NCBI RefSeq assembly: GCF_001427605.1
Contig: NZ_LMGZ01000003.1
Coordinates: forward strand, 55,635-119,634
Source of the DNA: Devosia sp. Root635
GTDB taxonomy: Bacteria > Pseudomonadota > Alphaproteobacteria > Rhizobiales > Devosiaceae
Reading direction: 5' to 3'
Length of the DNA: 64,000 nucleotides
This document shows, piece by piece, positions 9,672 through 18,333 of this stretch (the first letter of the stretch is position 1; each line of letters starts with the position of its first letter). Both the position numbers and the translations under genes were made by a program. The notes below the pieces were generated by a model. It did not search any database and had not been told where the DNA came from. It worked only from the letters and a program-made list of their open reading frames with translations.

Positions 9672-10937
9672 ATGCCTATTACCCTTACCATTGTCGACCG
9701 GGATCAGTTGCCCGACGGCGGCCCGATCAAGTTCAGCGCCGGTGCGCGCGGCTTCGATATCGGGCGTGAGCAGCACCTCGACTGGTGCCTTCCCGATCCG
9801 GAACGGTTTGTCTCGGGCCATCACTGCCAGGTCCGGTTCCGGGACGGCGGCTATTGGCTCGACGACATTTCGACCAATGGCACTTTCGTCAACGGGTCGA
9901 GCATTCGCGTCAGGAGTCCCTATCGTCTGGCGCATGGCGATCGTCTGCAGATCGGCAATTACCAGATCGAGGTGAGCCTCGACGGACAACCTTCGCCCGG
10001 CGGAATCCAGAGCAGTTCGGCATCGCCTTTTTCGCCCGAACCGGCGCCATTCGGCCAGCCGGCGGGGCAGTCGCCATTTGCGCCGGCATCCTCGCCTGCC
10101 GCTCCCGTGCATGACATCTGGGCCTTACCGGGCGCGGCGGCCGCCCCGGCGCCGGTGGACCGCAACTGGTTCCTGGAAAAGGCGCGGCAGGACCGGGGCA
10201 TTCGGCCGCCCGACGCGCTGGAACAGTTCATCGAGTTGCCGGTCGCCGCCCGACCGCCGATTGACGAGCTGCACCCGATTTCTCCAGCACTCGGCAATCT
10301 GCCGGGCTCCTCGATCTCCGAGCATGCCGCGCCCGCAATCACGCCACCGCCCGCTCGGGGCGGCGGTTCTCCCGAGCAGGTGCTCGCCCTGATCTGCCAG
10401 GCCGCCGGGCTCAAGCCGGACGCCATGGCGGGACGCGACCCGCAAGAGGTGGCCAGGGAAATCGGCCTCGTGCTGCGCACCTCCACCGAGCAGCTCGCCA
10501 CGCTGCTGCACGGCCGCGCCGACGCCAAGCGGATTGCCAGGAGCGCCAATCGCACCATGATCGGGGCGGCCGACAACAACGCCCTCAAGTTTACCGCCGA
10601 CGCGACCGAGGCCCTGGAAATCATGTTCCAGCGGCACCGGGCCGGCTATCTCGACGCACCGGCCAGCTTCAAGGAGGCGTTTGCCGATATCCAGCAGCAT
10701 GAGAAGGCCACGTTTGCCGCCATGCAGCGCGCGCTGTCCAGGCTCACCGAGGATCTGACGCCTGACAGTATCGAGGAGAAGGTGGGCGGCGGATTCGGCT
10801 CGGCAAAAGCCAAGGCCTGGGAAATCTACGTGCAGCGCTGGAACAGCAAGACCGAACACCTCGAGAATGGAATTCTCGATGTGTTTTTCGGCTACTTTTC
10901 CGAATTCTACGATGCAATGGGCAAGAAGTCGGAGTAA
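9672..10937 (+). CDS. tagH: T6SS-associated FHA-domain protein (TagH/Fha)
   Basis: This 421-residue protein has an N-terminal forkhead-associated domain (about 15-95) with the core pattern SGHHCQVRF and DISTNGTFVNG, which binds phosphothreonine. A Pro/Ala-rich linker (about 100-220) leads to a helical C-terminal domain typical of the T6SS FHA family (about 240-420). In characterised systems Fha is a target of PpkA phosphorylation and promotes assembly. The ATG at 9672 follows GAGGGA at 9661-9666; translation from an upstream start at 9588 would add an unlikely Arg-rich leader. Together with tagF it suggests threonine-phosphorylation control. Confidence 0.94.
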   Translation: MPITLTIVDRDQLPDGGPIKFSAGARGFDIGREQHLDWCLPDPERFVSGHHCQVRFRDGGYWLDDISTNGTFVNGSSIRVRSPYRLAHGDRLQIGNYQIEVSLDGQPSPGGIQSSSASPFSPEPAPFGQPAGQSPFAPASSPAAPVHDIWALPGAAAAPAPVDRNWFLEKARQDRGIRPPDALEQFIELPVAARPPIDELHPISPALGNLPGSSISEHAAPAITPPPARGGGSPEQVLALICQAAGLKPDAMAGRDPQEVAREIGLVLRTSTEQLATLLHGRADAKRIARSANRTMIGAADNNALKFTADATEALEIMFQRHRAGYLDAPASFKEAFADIQQHEKATFAAMQRALSRLTEDLTPDSIEEKVGGGFGSAKAKAWEIYVQRWNSKTEHLENGILDVFFGYFSEFYDAMGKKSE

Positions 10938-11026
10938 CCGGCGAAGTCGGCGCCATACTTGTCAAGGCAGTTCGGCGCGCCTAAGCTGCCCCGCAGGTTG
11001 CCTGGACTTTCGCTGGAGGAGTTAGG

Positions 11027-11539
11027 ATGCGCCTATTTGGAGCGACGACCATAGCCACCGCAATCACGCTGCTCATGAGCATTGCAGGACAGGCTCAGGA
11101 GTTCAGCGCAGCGCAAGTCGCCAATTTTTTTGCCGGGGAAGTGGGCAAGTCTCGCGCCATCTGCGTGGGCACCGACGAAGAATGCGCGGACAAGCTGGCG
11201 CCAACCCCATTCGACATGCTGGTCACCTTCGAACTCAATTCGGACGAGTTGACCCCGGAAGCGGTCAGCAATCTCACCGAGATCGCCAAGGCCCTGGCCG
11301 ACGACCGGCTGGCCGATGCGAAATTTCTCGTCGAAGGCCACACCGATGCGCTGGGGGGCGACGCCTACAACGACACGCTGTCGCAGCGGCGCGCCACGCG
11401 GGTTGCCGACTTCCTGGTGGCCAATGGCATTGCGGCCGATCGCCTGACATCATTCGGGCTGGGCGAAAAGGATCCGCGCACCGACGATCCGTTCGATCCG
11501 CTCAACCGCCGCGTCGAAATGAAGCTCAACATCCAGTAG
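11027..11539 (+). CDS. secreted OmpA-family peptidoglycan-binding protein in the T6SS operon
   Basis: The product has 170 residues with a signal peptide probably cleaved after GQA (about residue 23). There is no lipobox. A single OmpA-like domain covers about 65-168, with the peptidoglycan-binding patterns VEGHTDALG, LSQRRATRVADFL and FDPLNRRVEM. A Cys pair near residues 44 and 50 lies before the domain. A GGAG Shine-Dalgarno sequence precedes the ATG. It lies between the FHA gene and tssA, so it may give the membrane complex an extra cell-wall contact. It is a second OmpA domain in the locus, besides that of TssL. Confidence 0.9.
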   Translation: MRLFGATTIATAITLLMSIAGQAQEFSAAQVANFFAGEVGKSRAICVGTDEECADKLAPTPFDMLVTFELNSDELTPEAVSNLTEIAKALADDRLADAKFLVEGHTDALGGDAYNDTLSQRRATRVADFLVANGIAADRLTSFGLGEKDPRTDDPFDPLNRRVEMKLNIQ

Positions 11540-11569
11540 TCGCCGTCGCCACCAACCGCGGAAGCGTTC

Positions 11570-12892
11570 ATGCGCAATGCCAGCCTGCATGAGCCAGTGT
11601 CGGAATCCGCCCCCAGCGGCCCCGACCTGGATGAGACCGGCGACGAGGCTTACGCCGAATATATGATGCTGGCGGGCGCCCGCCTGCCGGACCGCTTCTT
11701 TTCCAACGAGGGAAACGGCTCGAACCGCGATGTGCCGTTCGATCGCAGCCGCGTCGATATCGGTGCCGAGACCGAGGCGATCGACGCGCTGCTGGAACGC
11801 ACGCGGGATGTGCGGCTTCTGGTGCTGGAGGCCCGGTTCCAAGCGCTGAGCGGCTCGTTTCGCGGCTTTGCCGACAGCCTGCAGGACCTTGCCGAAATGG
11901 TGGACCGTTTCTGGGACAGCGTGCATCCTGCCCCGGAAGGCGATGACTTCACCCGCCGGACCAATGCCATCGAGGAACTGGAAAACCAGGTCCACGTCAT
12001 CCTGCCGTTGACCTTTGCCCCGATCGTCGGCAGCGGCGGCGGGGCGACCAGCTATCGCAGCTACATGCTCGCCACCGAACGGGCGCGCCCCCGCGAAGAG
12101 GAGCCGGTCCCCACACTCGACGCCGTCACCGAGGGCCTTTCCTCGCCGCGCAATACCGAACAGGCAACGATCGCGGCAACGGCCGTATCGGACGCCGTCG
12201 CAGCACTGAATGCCATCCAGGCCATGTTTCGCAGCAAGGCGGGTCATGCCAGCGTGCCCAGCTTCGAGCGGCAGCTCAAGCTACTGGGCGACATCACGGC
12301 CTTGCTCGCGGAACTGCGGCCGGACCTCGTGCCATCCGGCGCCGCCGAAGCGGCTGGTCCGGGCGCGGACATCGCCGGGCCGGCGCCCGTGCAGGCCGCC
12401 CCCACGGTCGGCGCCGTCAGGATTGCCACCCAGAGCGAGGCCTCATCGGCGCTCCGGGCGATCGAGGACTATTTCCAGACCCGTGAACCTTCGGCCCCGG
12501 CCTTGATCCTGGTGCACCAGGCCCGCATGCTGTTCGGCAAGCCGCTGGTCAGCGTGCTCGAGGCGCTGCTGCCCGATGCGGCCACCGTGATCGCGCTGCG
12601 GTTCGACGGGGCTGGGCAGTTCGATATCGGCTTTGACCAGATGCGCTCCGTAACCGACGATGCCGCCGTGGCCGGAGCGGCGGCGAGCGAGGCCGAGCAG
12701 GCTCCGGACGGCACGGTCTTCAGCGCGGAATCGCGCAGCGACGCGACCGCGCTGATGCTGGGCGTCGAGGGATTTTACCGTCTGGTCGAGCCATCGAGCC
12801 CGATACCGCTGCTGCTGAGCAAAGCAAGAGCCTTGCTCAACAAGGATTTTTCCGCACTTCTGGGCGAGTTGCTTCCGCCATCGGACTCGTAA
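11570..12892 (+). CDS. tssA: T6SS protein TssA (ImpA_N family)
   Basis: TssA coordinates baseplate docking and tube/sheath polymerisation. The 440-residue product has an N-terminal ImpA_N domain (about 15-150). It has an Ala/Gly/Pro-rich middle. The C-terminal region contains two related segments, about residues 290-338 and 390-439, each with the pattern EPSxP, then ALL/LL and LLP. This looks like a tandem duplication of the short motif that ends many TssA proteins. The gene follows ompA by 30 bp and is the last gene before the candidate promoter upstream of tssB. Confidence 0.92.
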   Translation: MRNASLHEPVSESAPSGPDLDETGDEAYAEYMMLAGARLPDRFFSNEGNGSNRDVPFDRSRVDIGAETEAIDALLERTRDVRLLVLEARFQALSGSFRGFADSLQDLAEMVDRFWDSVHPAPEGDDFTRRTNAIEELENQVHVILPLTFAPIVGSGGGATSYRSYMLATERARPREEEPVPTLDAVTEGLSSPRNTEQATIAATAVSDAVAALNAIQAMFRSKAGHASVPSFERQLKLLGDITALLAELRPDLVPSGAAEAAGPGADIAGPAPVQAAPTVGAVRIATQSEASSALRAIEDYFQTREPSAPALILVHQARMLFGKPLVSVLEALLPDAATVIALRFDGAGQFDIGFDQMRSVTDDAAVAGAAASEAEQAPDGTVFSAESRSDATALMLGVEGFYRLVEPSSPIPLLLSKARALLNKDFSALLGELLPPSDS

Positions 12893-12922
12893 CTTTGGTT
12901 GACTTTTAGGCAGTTAAGAAGT

Positions 12923-12951
12923 TTGACAAAACGCGGCCCGTCTGGTCTGCT
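12923..12951 (+). promoter_or_regulatory. possible promoter upstream of tssB
   Basis: A perfect -35 hexamer TTGACA at 12923-12928 lies 17 bp before a poor -10 (TCTGCT, 12946-12951), in the 82-bp tssA-tssB gap. It could boost expression of the highly used sheath and tube genes tssB, tssC and hcp. The weak -10 makes this tentative. Confidence 0.3.
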
Positions 12952-12974
12952 TGGCAGTAAGTAGGAGGCTTGTG

Positions 12975-13493
12975 ATGGCATCGGATTCCGGTCAGAAATT
13001 CATCAAGCGCAACCGTCCACCGCGTGTGCAGATCGGTTATGAAGACCCCTACGACTCCCAGAAGCAGATCGAGCTGCCATTCGTAATGGCGGTGATGTCG
13101 GATTTGTCCGGCAATGCTTCCGAGGTCGAGAAGCCGGCAATTGCCGACAGAAAACTCGTCGATGTCGACATGGACAATCTCGACAAATACATGAAATCGG
13201 TGGCTCCGGCGGCGGCGTTCCGCGTCGACAACAAGCTCAGCGACAACAGCGGCGAAAAACTCGGCGTCAGCCTGACGTTCAATTCCATGGACGACTTCTC
13301 GCCGGCCGGCGTCGCCCGGCAGGTTCCGGCGCTCAAGGTGTTGCTTGAGGCGCGGGAGCAACTGGCCAATCTTCAGCGCTACATGGACGGCAAGACGGGG
13401 GCCGAGGAACAGCTCCGCAAGCTGTTGGCCGACCCACAACTCATGGCGGCTCTGCAGGAGCGCAAGGTGACGTCGGACGACGAAAAGGCATAA
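12975..13493 (+). CDS. tssB: T6SS contractile sheath small subunit TssB (VipA)
   Basis: The 172-residue product forms the contractile sheath with TssC. It begins MASDSGQKFIKRNRPPRVQI, a typical TssB N-terminus, and keeps the LPFVMAVMSDLSG segment. The C-terminal helical part ends near KLLADPQLMAAL, a conserved feature that contacts ClpV and TssC. The ATG at 12975 is fixed by GGAGG at 12964-12968. It precedes tssC by 40 bp. No odd feature. Confidence 0.97.
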   Translation: MASDSGQKFIKRNRPPRVQIGYEDPYDSQKQIELPFVMAVMSDLSGNASEVEKPAIADRKLVDVDMDNLDKYMKSVAPAAAFRVDNKLSDNSGEKLGVSLTFNSMDDFSPAGVARQVPALKVLLEAREQLANLQRYMDGKTGAEEQLRKLLADPQLMAALQERKVTSDDEKA

Positions 13494-13533
13494 GCGCCTG
13501 CTATCCGCTTAGTTTCGAGATACGGGGGACCAG

Positions 13534-15027
13534 ATGAGCCAATTGGAATCCGATACCAGCCGCGCCGGACAGGCCCCAGCCGAGCAGGTCGATGAGTTTG
13601 CCAATCTGCTGAAGCAGAATTTCAAGCCGCGCACCGAGCGCGCCGAGACCGAAATCGACAATGCCGTGACGACGCTGGTCAAGCAGGCGCTGGCCGATTC
13701 GAGCGTCATCCGCGAAGACGTGCTGGACACGATCGAGGAGATGATCGCCCGGCTCGACGAGAAACTTTCGGTGCAGGTCAACGAGATCCTGCATGCGCCC
13801 GAATTCCAGTCGGTGGAAAGCGCCTGGCGCGGGCTTACCTACCTGATCAACCATTCCGAGACGGATTCAACGCTCAAGATCAAGGTGATGAATGTCACCA
13901 AGTCGGAGCTGTTCCGTCACGCCAAGGACTTTCCCGACGCCAAGTGGGACCAGAGCCCGCTGTTCAAGCAGCTCTATGAATATGAATTCGGCCAGCTCGG
14001 CGGCCAGCCCTATGGCGCGCTGGTCGGCGATTATTATTTCGACCACTCGGCGCCCGACATTGCCGTCATGAAGTCGCTCAGCAAGATCGGCGCGGCAGCA
14101 CATTGCATGGTCATTTCGGGCGCCAATCCCACGCTGATGGGCATGGATAGCTGGACCGACCTGACCAAGCCGCGCGACCTGGGCAAGGTATTCGATACTC
14201 CGGAATATGCCGCCTGGAAGTCGCTGCGCGACTCCGAGAATTCCCGCTATCTTGGCCTGTGCCTGCCGCGCGTGTTGTCGCGCGAACCCTACGGCGCCAA
14301 GACCCTGCCGGTTGCCGAATTTGCCTTCGAAGAGCAGACCGACGGACATACGGGCGAAAAATACGCCTGGATGAACGCCTCCTATGCGATGGCGGCAAAT
14401 ATCAACCGGGCCTTCAAGGAATATGGCTGGACCACCCGAATTCGCGGTGTGCAGTCCGGCGGCGAGGTCATGGACCTTCCGGTGCATACCTTCCCTACCG
14501 ACGATGGCAGCGTCGACCTGAAATGCCCGACCGAAATCGCCATTGGCGACCGGCGCGAAGCCGAATTGTCCAAGTCCGGCCTGTTGCCGCTCATTCACCG
14601 CAAGAATACCGACAAGGCGGCCTTTATCGGCGCGCAGTCGGTCTATCAGCCGCATAGCTATCTCGACGCCGAGGCGACTGCTTCGGACAACCTGTCCTCG
14701 CGTATTCCGTACATGTTCGCGGTCTCGCGCTTTGCGCATTACCTCAAGCATATGGTGCGGGACTGGATCGGCCAGGGCTACGAGCGCGAGGAATTGCAGC
14801 GCCGGCTGAGCGAATGGGTAATGCAATATGTCCTGGCCAACCCGTCCACGGCGGGCGAGGCGGCCAAGGCCGAGCGCCCCCTGGCCGAGGCGCGGGTCGA
14901 TGTGTTCGAGGATGAGGAAAACCCCGGCTATTACGGCGCCCGCTTCTATCTGCGGCCGCATTATCAACTCGAAGGCATGGACATCGGACTCAGCCTCGTG
15001 TCGCGACTTCCCGGCACGAAGGAATAA
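13534..15027 (+). CDS. tssC: T6SS contractile sheath large subunit TssC (VipB)
   Basis: The 497-residue product is the major sheath protein. It carries the strongly conserved blocks SVESAWRGLTYL, GVLVGDYYFDH-like (here GALVGDYYFDHS), FLGLCLPRVL-like (YLGLCLPRVLSREPYG) and the C-terminal RPHYQLEGMDIGLSLVSRLP. Length and architecture are standard. GGGGGA just before the ATG serves as ribosome binding site. It lies between tssB and hcp in the usual order. Confidence 0.98.
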   Translation: MSQLESDTSRAGQAPAEQVDEFANLLKQNFKPRTERAETEIDNAVTTLVKQALADSSVIREDVLDTIEEMIARLDEKLSVQVNEILHAPEFQSVESAWRGLTYLINHSETDSTLKIKVMNVTKSELFRHAKDFPDAKWDQSPLFKQLYEYEFGQLGGQPYGALVGDYYFDHSAPDIAVMKSLSKIGAAAHCMVISGANPTLMGMDSWTDLTKPRDLGKVFDTPEYAAWKSLRDSENSRYLGLCLPRVLSREPYGAKTLPVAEFAFEEQTDGHTGEKYAWMNASYAMAANINRAFKEYGWTTRIRGVQSGGEVMDLPVHTFPTDDGSVDLKCPTEIAIGDRREAELSKSGLLPLIHRKNTDKAAFIGAQSVYQPHSYLDAEATASDNLSSRIPYMFAVSRFAHYLKHMVRDWIGQGYEREELQRRLSEWVMQYVLANPSTAGEAAKAERPLAEARVDVFEDEENPGYYGARFYLRPHYQLEGMDIGLSLVSRLPGTKE

Positions 15028-15101
15028 CACCTTTCTTGCGTACCACTCGGCGCTGGCGTGGCCGCTGGACCAGCGCATCTCGGTAGAAATGGGAGACCGA
15101 A

Positions 15102-15584
15102 ATGGCAGTTGACATGTTCCTGAAGATTGACCCGATCAAGGGGGAGTCCAAGGACGCTAAGTACAAGGACCTGATCGACGTACTCGCCTTCAGTTGGGGT
15201 GCGTCCAACTCGGCTTCGTTTGCATCGGGTGGTGGCGGCGGCACTGGCAAGGTCAATGTCCAGGATTTGTCGCTCACCAAATATCAGGACAAGGCGAGCC
15301 CGCTGCTGTTTCTCGGTTGTGCCCAGGGCACCCACTACAAAACCGCGGAAATGGTGGTTCGCAAGGCCGGCGACAAACCGCTGGACTATCTCAAGATCAA
15401 GCTGACGGACGTGCTGATTTCTTCCCTGTCGAATGGCGGAAGCCTCGGCGAAGACCGGCTGACCGAAAATGTCACCCTCGCCTACGGCAAGATCGAAATC
15501 GAATATACACCGCAGAAGCAGGATGGCTCCGGCGACGCCGTGGTGAAAGCCGGCTGGAGCATCGTCGAAAACAAGAAGGCCTAG
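15102..15584 (+). CDS. hcp: T6SS tube protein Hcp (TssD)
   Basis: The 160-residue product stacks as hexamers to form the inner tube that is expelled by sheath contraction. It opens MAVDMFLKIDPIKGES and has a WGASNSASFASGGGGGTGKV segment and an EIEYTPQKQDG C-terminal strand, all usual in Hcp1-type proteins. There is no fused extension. GGGAG precedes the ATG at good spacing. A 245-bp gap with a repeat separates it from tssE, so tssE onward may be expressed at a lower level; that is inference. Confidence 0.97.
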   Translation: MAVDMFLKIDPIKGESKDAKYKDLIDVLAFSWGASNSASFASGGGGGTGKVNVQDLSLTKYQDKASPLLFLGCAQGTHYKTAEMVVRKAGDKPLDYLKIKLTDVLISSLSNGGSLGEDRLTENVTLAYGKIEIEYTPQKQDGSGDAVVKAGWSIVENKKA

Positions 15585-15726
15585 GACCGATCGACATTCG
15601 GCGCAGGCGTGCCGAAAATGGCGGCGCTCGATGCCGGACCCAAGCGCATGTAGTTGTGTGAGGACCGGAAGTGCAGAGAACCGGCATTTGCGGGCCGACA
15701 TCGGTTGGATGGCGGTGGCCTGCGGG

Positions 15727-15808
15727 GCATGTCTTTCGAAAGCAGGCACCGGAAGAGCTAAAGCGCGTAGAGCGAAACTGAAAGATCGCGATGCGCCTTG
15801 GCAGGCCG
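15727..15808. repeat. dispersed intergenic repeat, copy 1 (hcp-tssE gap)
   Basis: This copy shares its right half with those at 30690-30794 and 34040-34118. Common segments are AAAGCGCGTAGAGCGAA and CTGAAAGATCGCGATGCGC. The arms AAGCGC and GCGCCTT can pair imperfectly. It starts GCATGTCTTTCGAAAG, like the copy at 30690. The element contains an in-frame ATG (15791) upstream of tssE that is therefore unlikely to be the real start. Confidence 0.65.
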
Positions 15809-15829
15809 GTGCGGGTATGGAGGGCGCTC

Positions 15830-16387
15830 GTGGTATCATCGGAACAGCAGAAGCAGCGCCTGCAAATTCCCCTGATGCTCGCTTTTCGCGATGCGTTCGA
15901 GAAGCGAGACGCCGCCAGCGAGGAGGGAAGCTGGGTCGATGGCGAGCGCGTCATCGCCGATCGCAACAGCGTTCGCCGCGGCGCGGCCGAGTCCATGCTC
16001 AAGCGCGACCTGGGCGTCGATCTCGGGTCACTCGTGGATACGGTCAACCTGGCGTCGAGCGTGGACCTGGAACCCCTCCCCTATGTCGCGCGGTCGGTGC
16101 TCAATTTCGGGCTGCCGGACCTGTCCGGTGTCACGGTCGGCACCGACGAGGTCGACGTCGTCGGCACCAATCTCCGAGCCGCCCTGCTGCGCCATGAACC
16201 GCGCCTCAATGCCAGGACGCTGTCGGTGCAGCGCGACGAGGGCAGCGAAGACCTCGACGAGCGCGTCCGCTTCAAGGTCTATGCCGAGTTGCTCAGCCGC
16301 CCGCTGGACATATTGGTCGAATTCGTAGCCGAGGTGGATGTCGGGGCGGGCAAAGTACACGTCCCGCGCCTGCCCGGGGTGTCATGA
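15830..16387 (+). CDS. tssE: T6SS baseplate protein TssE (gp25-like)
   Basis: TssE is the gp25-like wedge protein that helps start sheath assembly. The product is 185 residues from the GTG at 15830, which has GGAGGG at 15819-15824. The in-frame ATG at 15791 lies inside a dispersed repeat and would add an Arg-rich leader, so GTG is preferred. The N-terminal part has VSSEQQKQRLQIPLMLAFRD and the core includes RRGAAESMLKRDLGVDLGSL, then a C-terminal beta segment ending VAEVDVGAGKVHVPRLPG. It overlaps tssF by four bases (ATGA). Confidence 0.9.
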   Translation: MVSSEQQKQRLQIPLMLAFRDAFEKRDAASEEGSWVDGERVIADRNSVRRGAAESMLKRDLGVDLGSLVDTVNLASSVDLEPLPYVARSVLNFGLPDLSGVTVGTDEVDVVGTNLRAALLRHEPRLNARTLSVQRDEGSEDLDERVRFKVYAELLSRPLDILVEFVAEVDVGAGKVHVPRLPGVS

Positions 16388-18333
16388 ACCGCGAATTTCT
16401 CGAGCATTATGAGCGCGAGTTGCGGATCCTCTACGAACAGGCCCGCGACTTTTCCGCCGAATATCCGGGTATTGCCGAGCGGCTTGGCGGCCTGACCGAA
16501 AATGCAATGGATCCGGGCCTGGCCGGGCTGCTGGAGGGCGCGGCCTTTCTGGCCGCCCGCGTGCAGCTCAAGCTCAAGAGCGAGTTCAGCGAATTCACCA
16601 ATGCGCTCCTGGAACAGTTGGTGCCCAATTATCTGGCGCCTCTTGCCTCTTCGGTCCTGGTGCAGGCGTCGCCCAAATTCGAAAATCCCAATCTGCTGAA
16701 AGGCGTGAACTTCCCGGCGGGAAGCTATATCGATGCCGTCTATGTCGAACGCGAGCGGCGCGTGTCGTGCCGCTATCAGCTTGGCGCCGACCTGACGCTC
16801 TGGCCCTTGCAGATCGAGCGGGCCGAATATTACCCGACCCCCGCCCCCTTGCATGCGCTGGGAATGAATACGCCGCCCGAAACCTTGGCCGGCCTGCGGC
16901 TGACCCTGCTCAACCGCAACAGCAGCCCCGACCGCGACGTAGCGGGCAGGCCGCATCCGGGCGCCCCGATGGCCAATCTGGCCATCGACCGTTTGCCGAT
17001 CTATTTCAATACCAACGCCGCCGATGGCAGCGCGCTTTACGAGCAATTGTTCGCCCATTGCGCGCGTATCACCCTGCGTTACGAGACGGCAGATGGCGAT
17101 GTCCAGTTCCGGCCATTGCCACTCGACAGCCTGCAGCAGATCGGCTTCGGGGATTCCGACGCCCTGGTGCCGGGCGATGACCGGGTCTTTGCCGGCTTCG
17201 ACCGGCTGCGCGAGTATTTTGCCTTTCCCGCCAAGTTTCGCGGCTTCGTGCTGACCAATCTGCGCATGGCGCTCGGCCGTCTGCCGGTGAGCCGGGTCGA
17301 CATCATCTTCGAGATGGACCAGGCGACCCCTCGGCTCGCCCCGCTGGTCACGGCATCCTTCTTCGCGCTCTACGCCGTGCCGGCGACCAATCTGTTCGAA
17401 TTGAGCTGCAGCCGCATCCCGCTCAGCCGCAATCAGCACGAGTACCAGATCGTGCCCGATCGCAGCCGCACGCTGGATTTCGAGGCGCATCGCGTGCTCG
17501 ACGTGTTTGCCCATTATCCGAACCGCAAGGACAAGGTTCCCGTGCTGCCGCTCTATAGCCTGCCTGATGGCGGCGTGCGGGCGGAAAACGCGGTCTACTA
17601 CACCGTGCGGCGCCTGCCCCGCCTGCCCACCGAGCGCGAGCGGCGGTTCGGCAGCCAGAGCAGCTATGTCGGAACCGAAACCTTTATCTCGATCGTCGAG
17701 CCGGCCGGGCTCGATGACAATGAGCGGATAAAGGAGATCAGCGTTCGCGCCCTGGTCTCGAACCGCCATCTCACCGAAGCGCTGCCGGTCGGCGACAGCG
17801 GCGCCGATTTCCGTCTTTCGGACGACATGGCCATTTCGCTGCGGTGCCTGGCCGGGCCGACGCCGCCACGGGATTCGCTGGTGCATCGCGACCGCGTGGA
17901 ACGCGATGCCAGCCGCCCGAGCCCGATTGCCTGGCGCCTGATCAACTTCCTGTCCTTCAGCCATCTGGGACTGGTCGATCGGCCCGATGCGCGTGCCGGC
18001 GGTCTGCGGGAGATGCTGGCGGTATTCGCCGATGTTTCCGACACGCTGACCGAGCGGCAGATCAGGGGTATTGCGGGCATCGAGAGCCGCCCCATCGTCC
18101 GCCACCTGCGGCAGGCCAACGGCTTCAACGCAGCACGCGGCATCGAGATCACCGTCACGCTGGACGAAAAGGCCTTCGAGGGCGCCGGCATCATGATCCT
18201 GGGGGCCGCGCTGGACCGGTTCTTTGCCGAATACACCTCGATCAACAGTTTCACCCAGACTGTCATTGCCTCGAGTCAACGCGGCGCGGTGATGCGCTGG
18301 CCACCGCGCTCCGGGCTGGGGAGCGTGTTGTGA
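16384..18333 (+). CDS. tssF: T6SS baseplate protein TssF (VasA/ImpG)
   Basis: The 649-residue product pairs with TssG to form the baseplate wedge. It starts MNREFLEHYERELRILYEQA, the signature N-terminus, and keeps the NYLAPLASSVLVQ and LTLLNRNSS segments. The length is at the upper end of normal. Its ATG overlaps the tssE stop and its stop overlaps the tssG GTG, so tssE, tssF and tssG are translationally coupled. Confidence 0.97.
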   Translation: MNREFLEHYERELRILYEQARDFSAEYPGIAERLGGLTENAMDPGLAGLLEGAAFLAARVQLKLKSEFSEFTNALLEQLVPNYLAPLASSVLVQASPKFENPNLLKGVNFPAGSYIDAVYVERERRVSCRYQLGADLTLWPLQIERAEYYPTPAPLHALGMNTPPETLAGLRLTLLNRNSSPDRDVAGRPHPGAPMANLAIDRLPIYFNTNAADGSALYEQLFAHCARITLRYETADGDVQFRPLPLDSLQQIGFGDSDALVPGDDRVFAGFDRLREYFAFPAKFRGFVLTNLRMALGRLPVSRVDIIFEMDQATPRLAPLVTASFFALYAVPATNLFELSCSRIPLSRNQHEYQIVPDRSRTLDFEAHRVLDVFAHYPNRKDKVPVLPLYSLPDGGVRAENAVYYTVRRLPRLPTERERRFGSQSSYVGTETFISIVEPAGLDDNERIKEISVRALVSNRHLTEALPVGDSGADFRLSDDMAISLRCLAGPTPPRDSLVHRDRVERDASRPSPIAWRLINFLSFSHLGLVDRPDARAGGLREMLAVFADVSDTLTERQIRGIAGIESRPIVRHLRQANGFNAARGIEITVTLDEKAFEGAGIMILGAALDRFFAEYTSINSFTQTVIASSQRGAVMRWPPRSGLGSVL

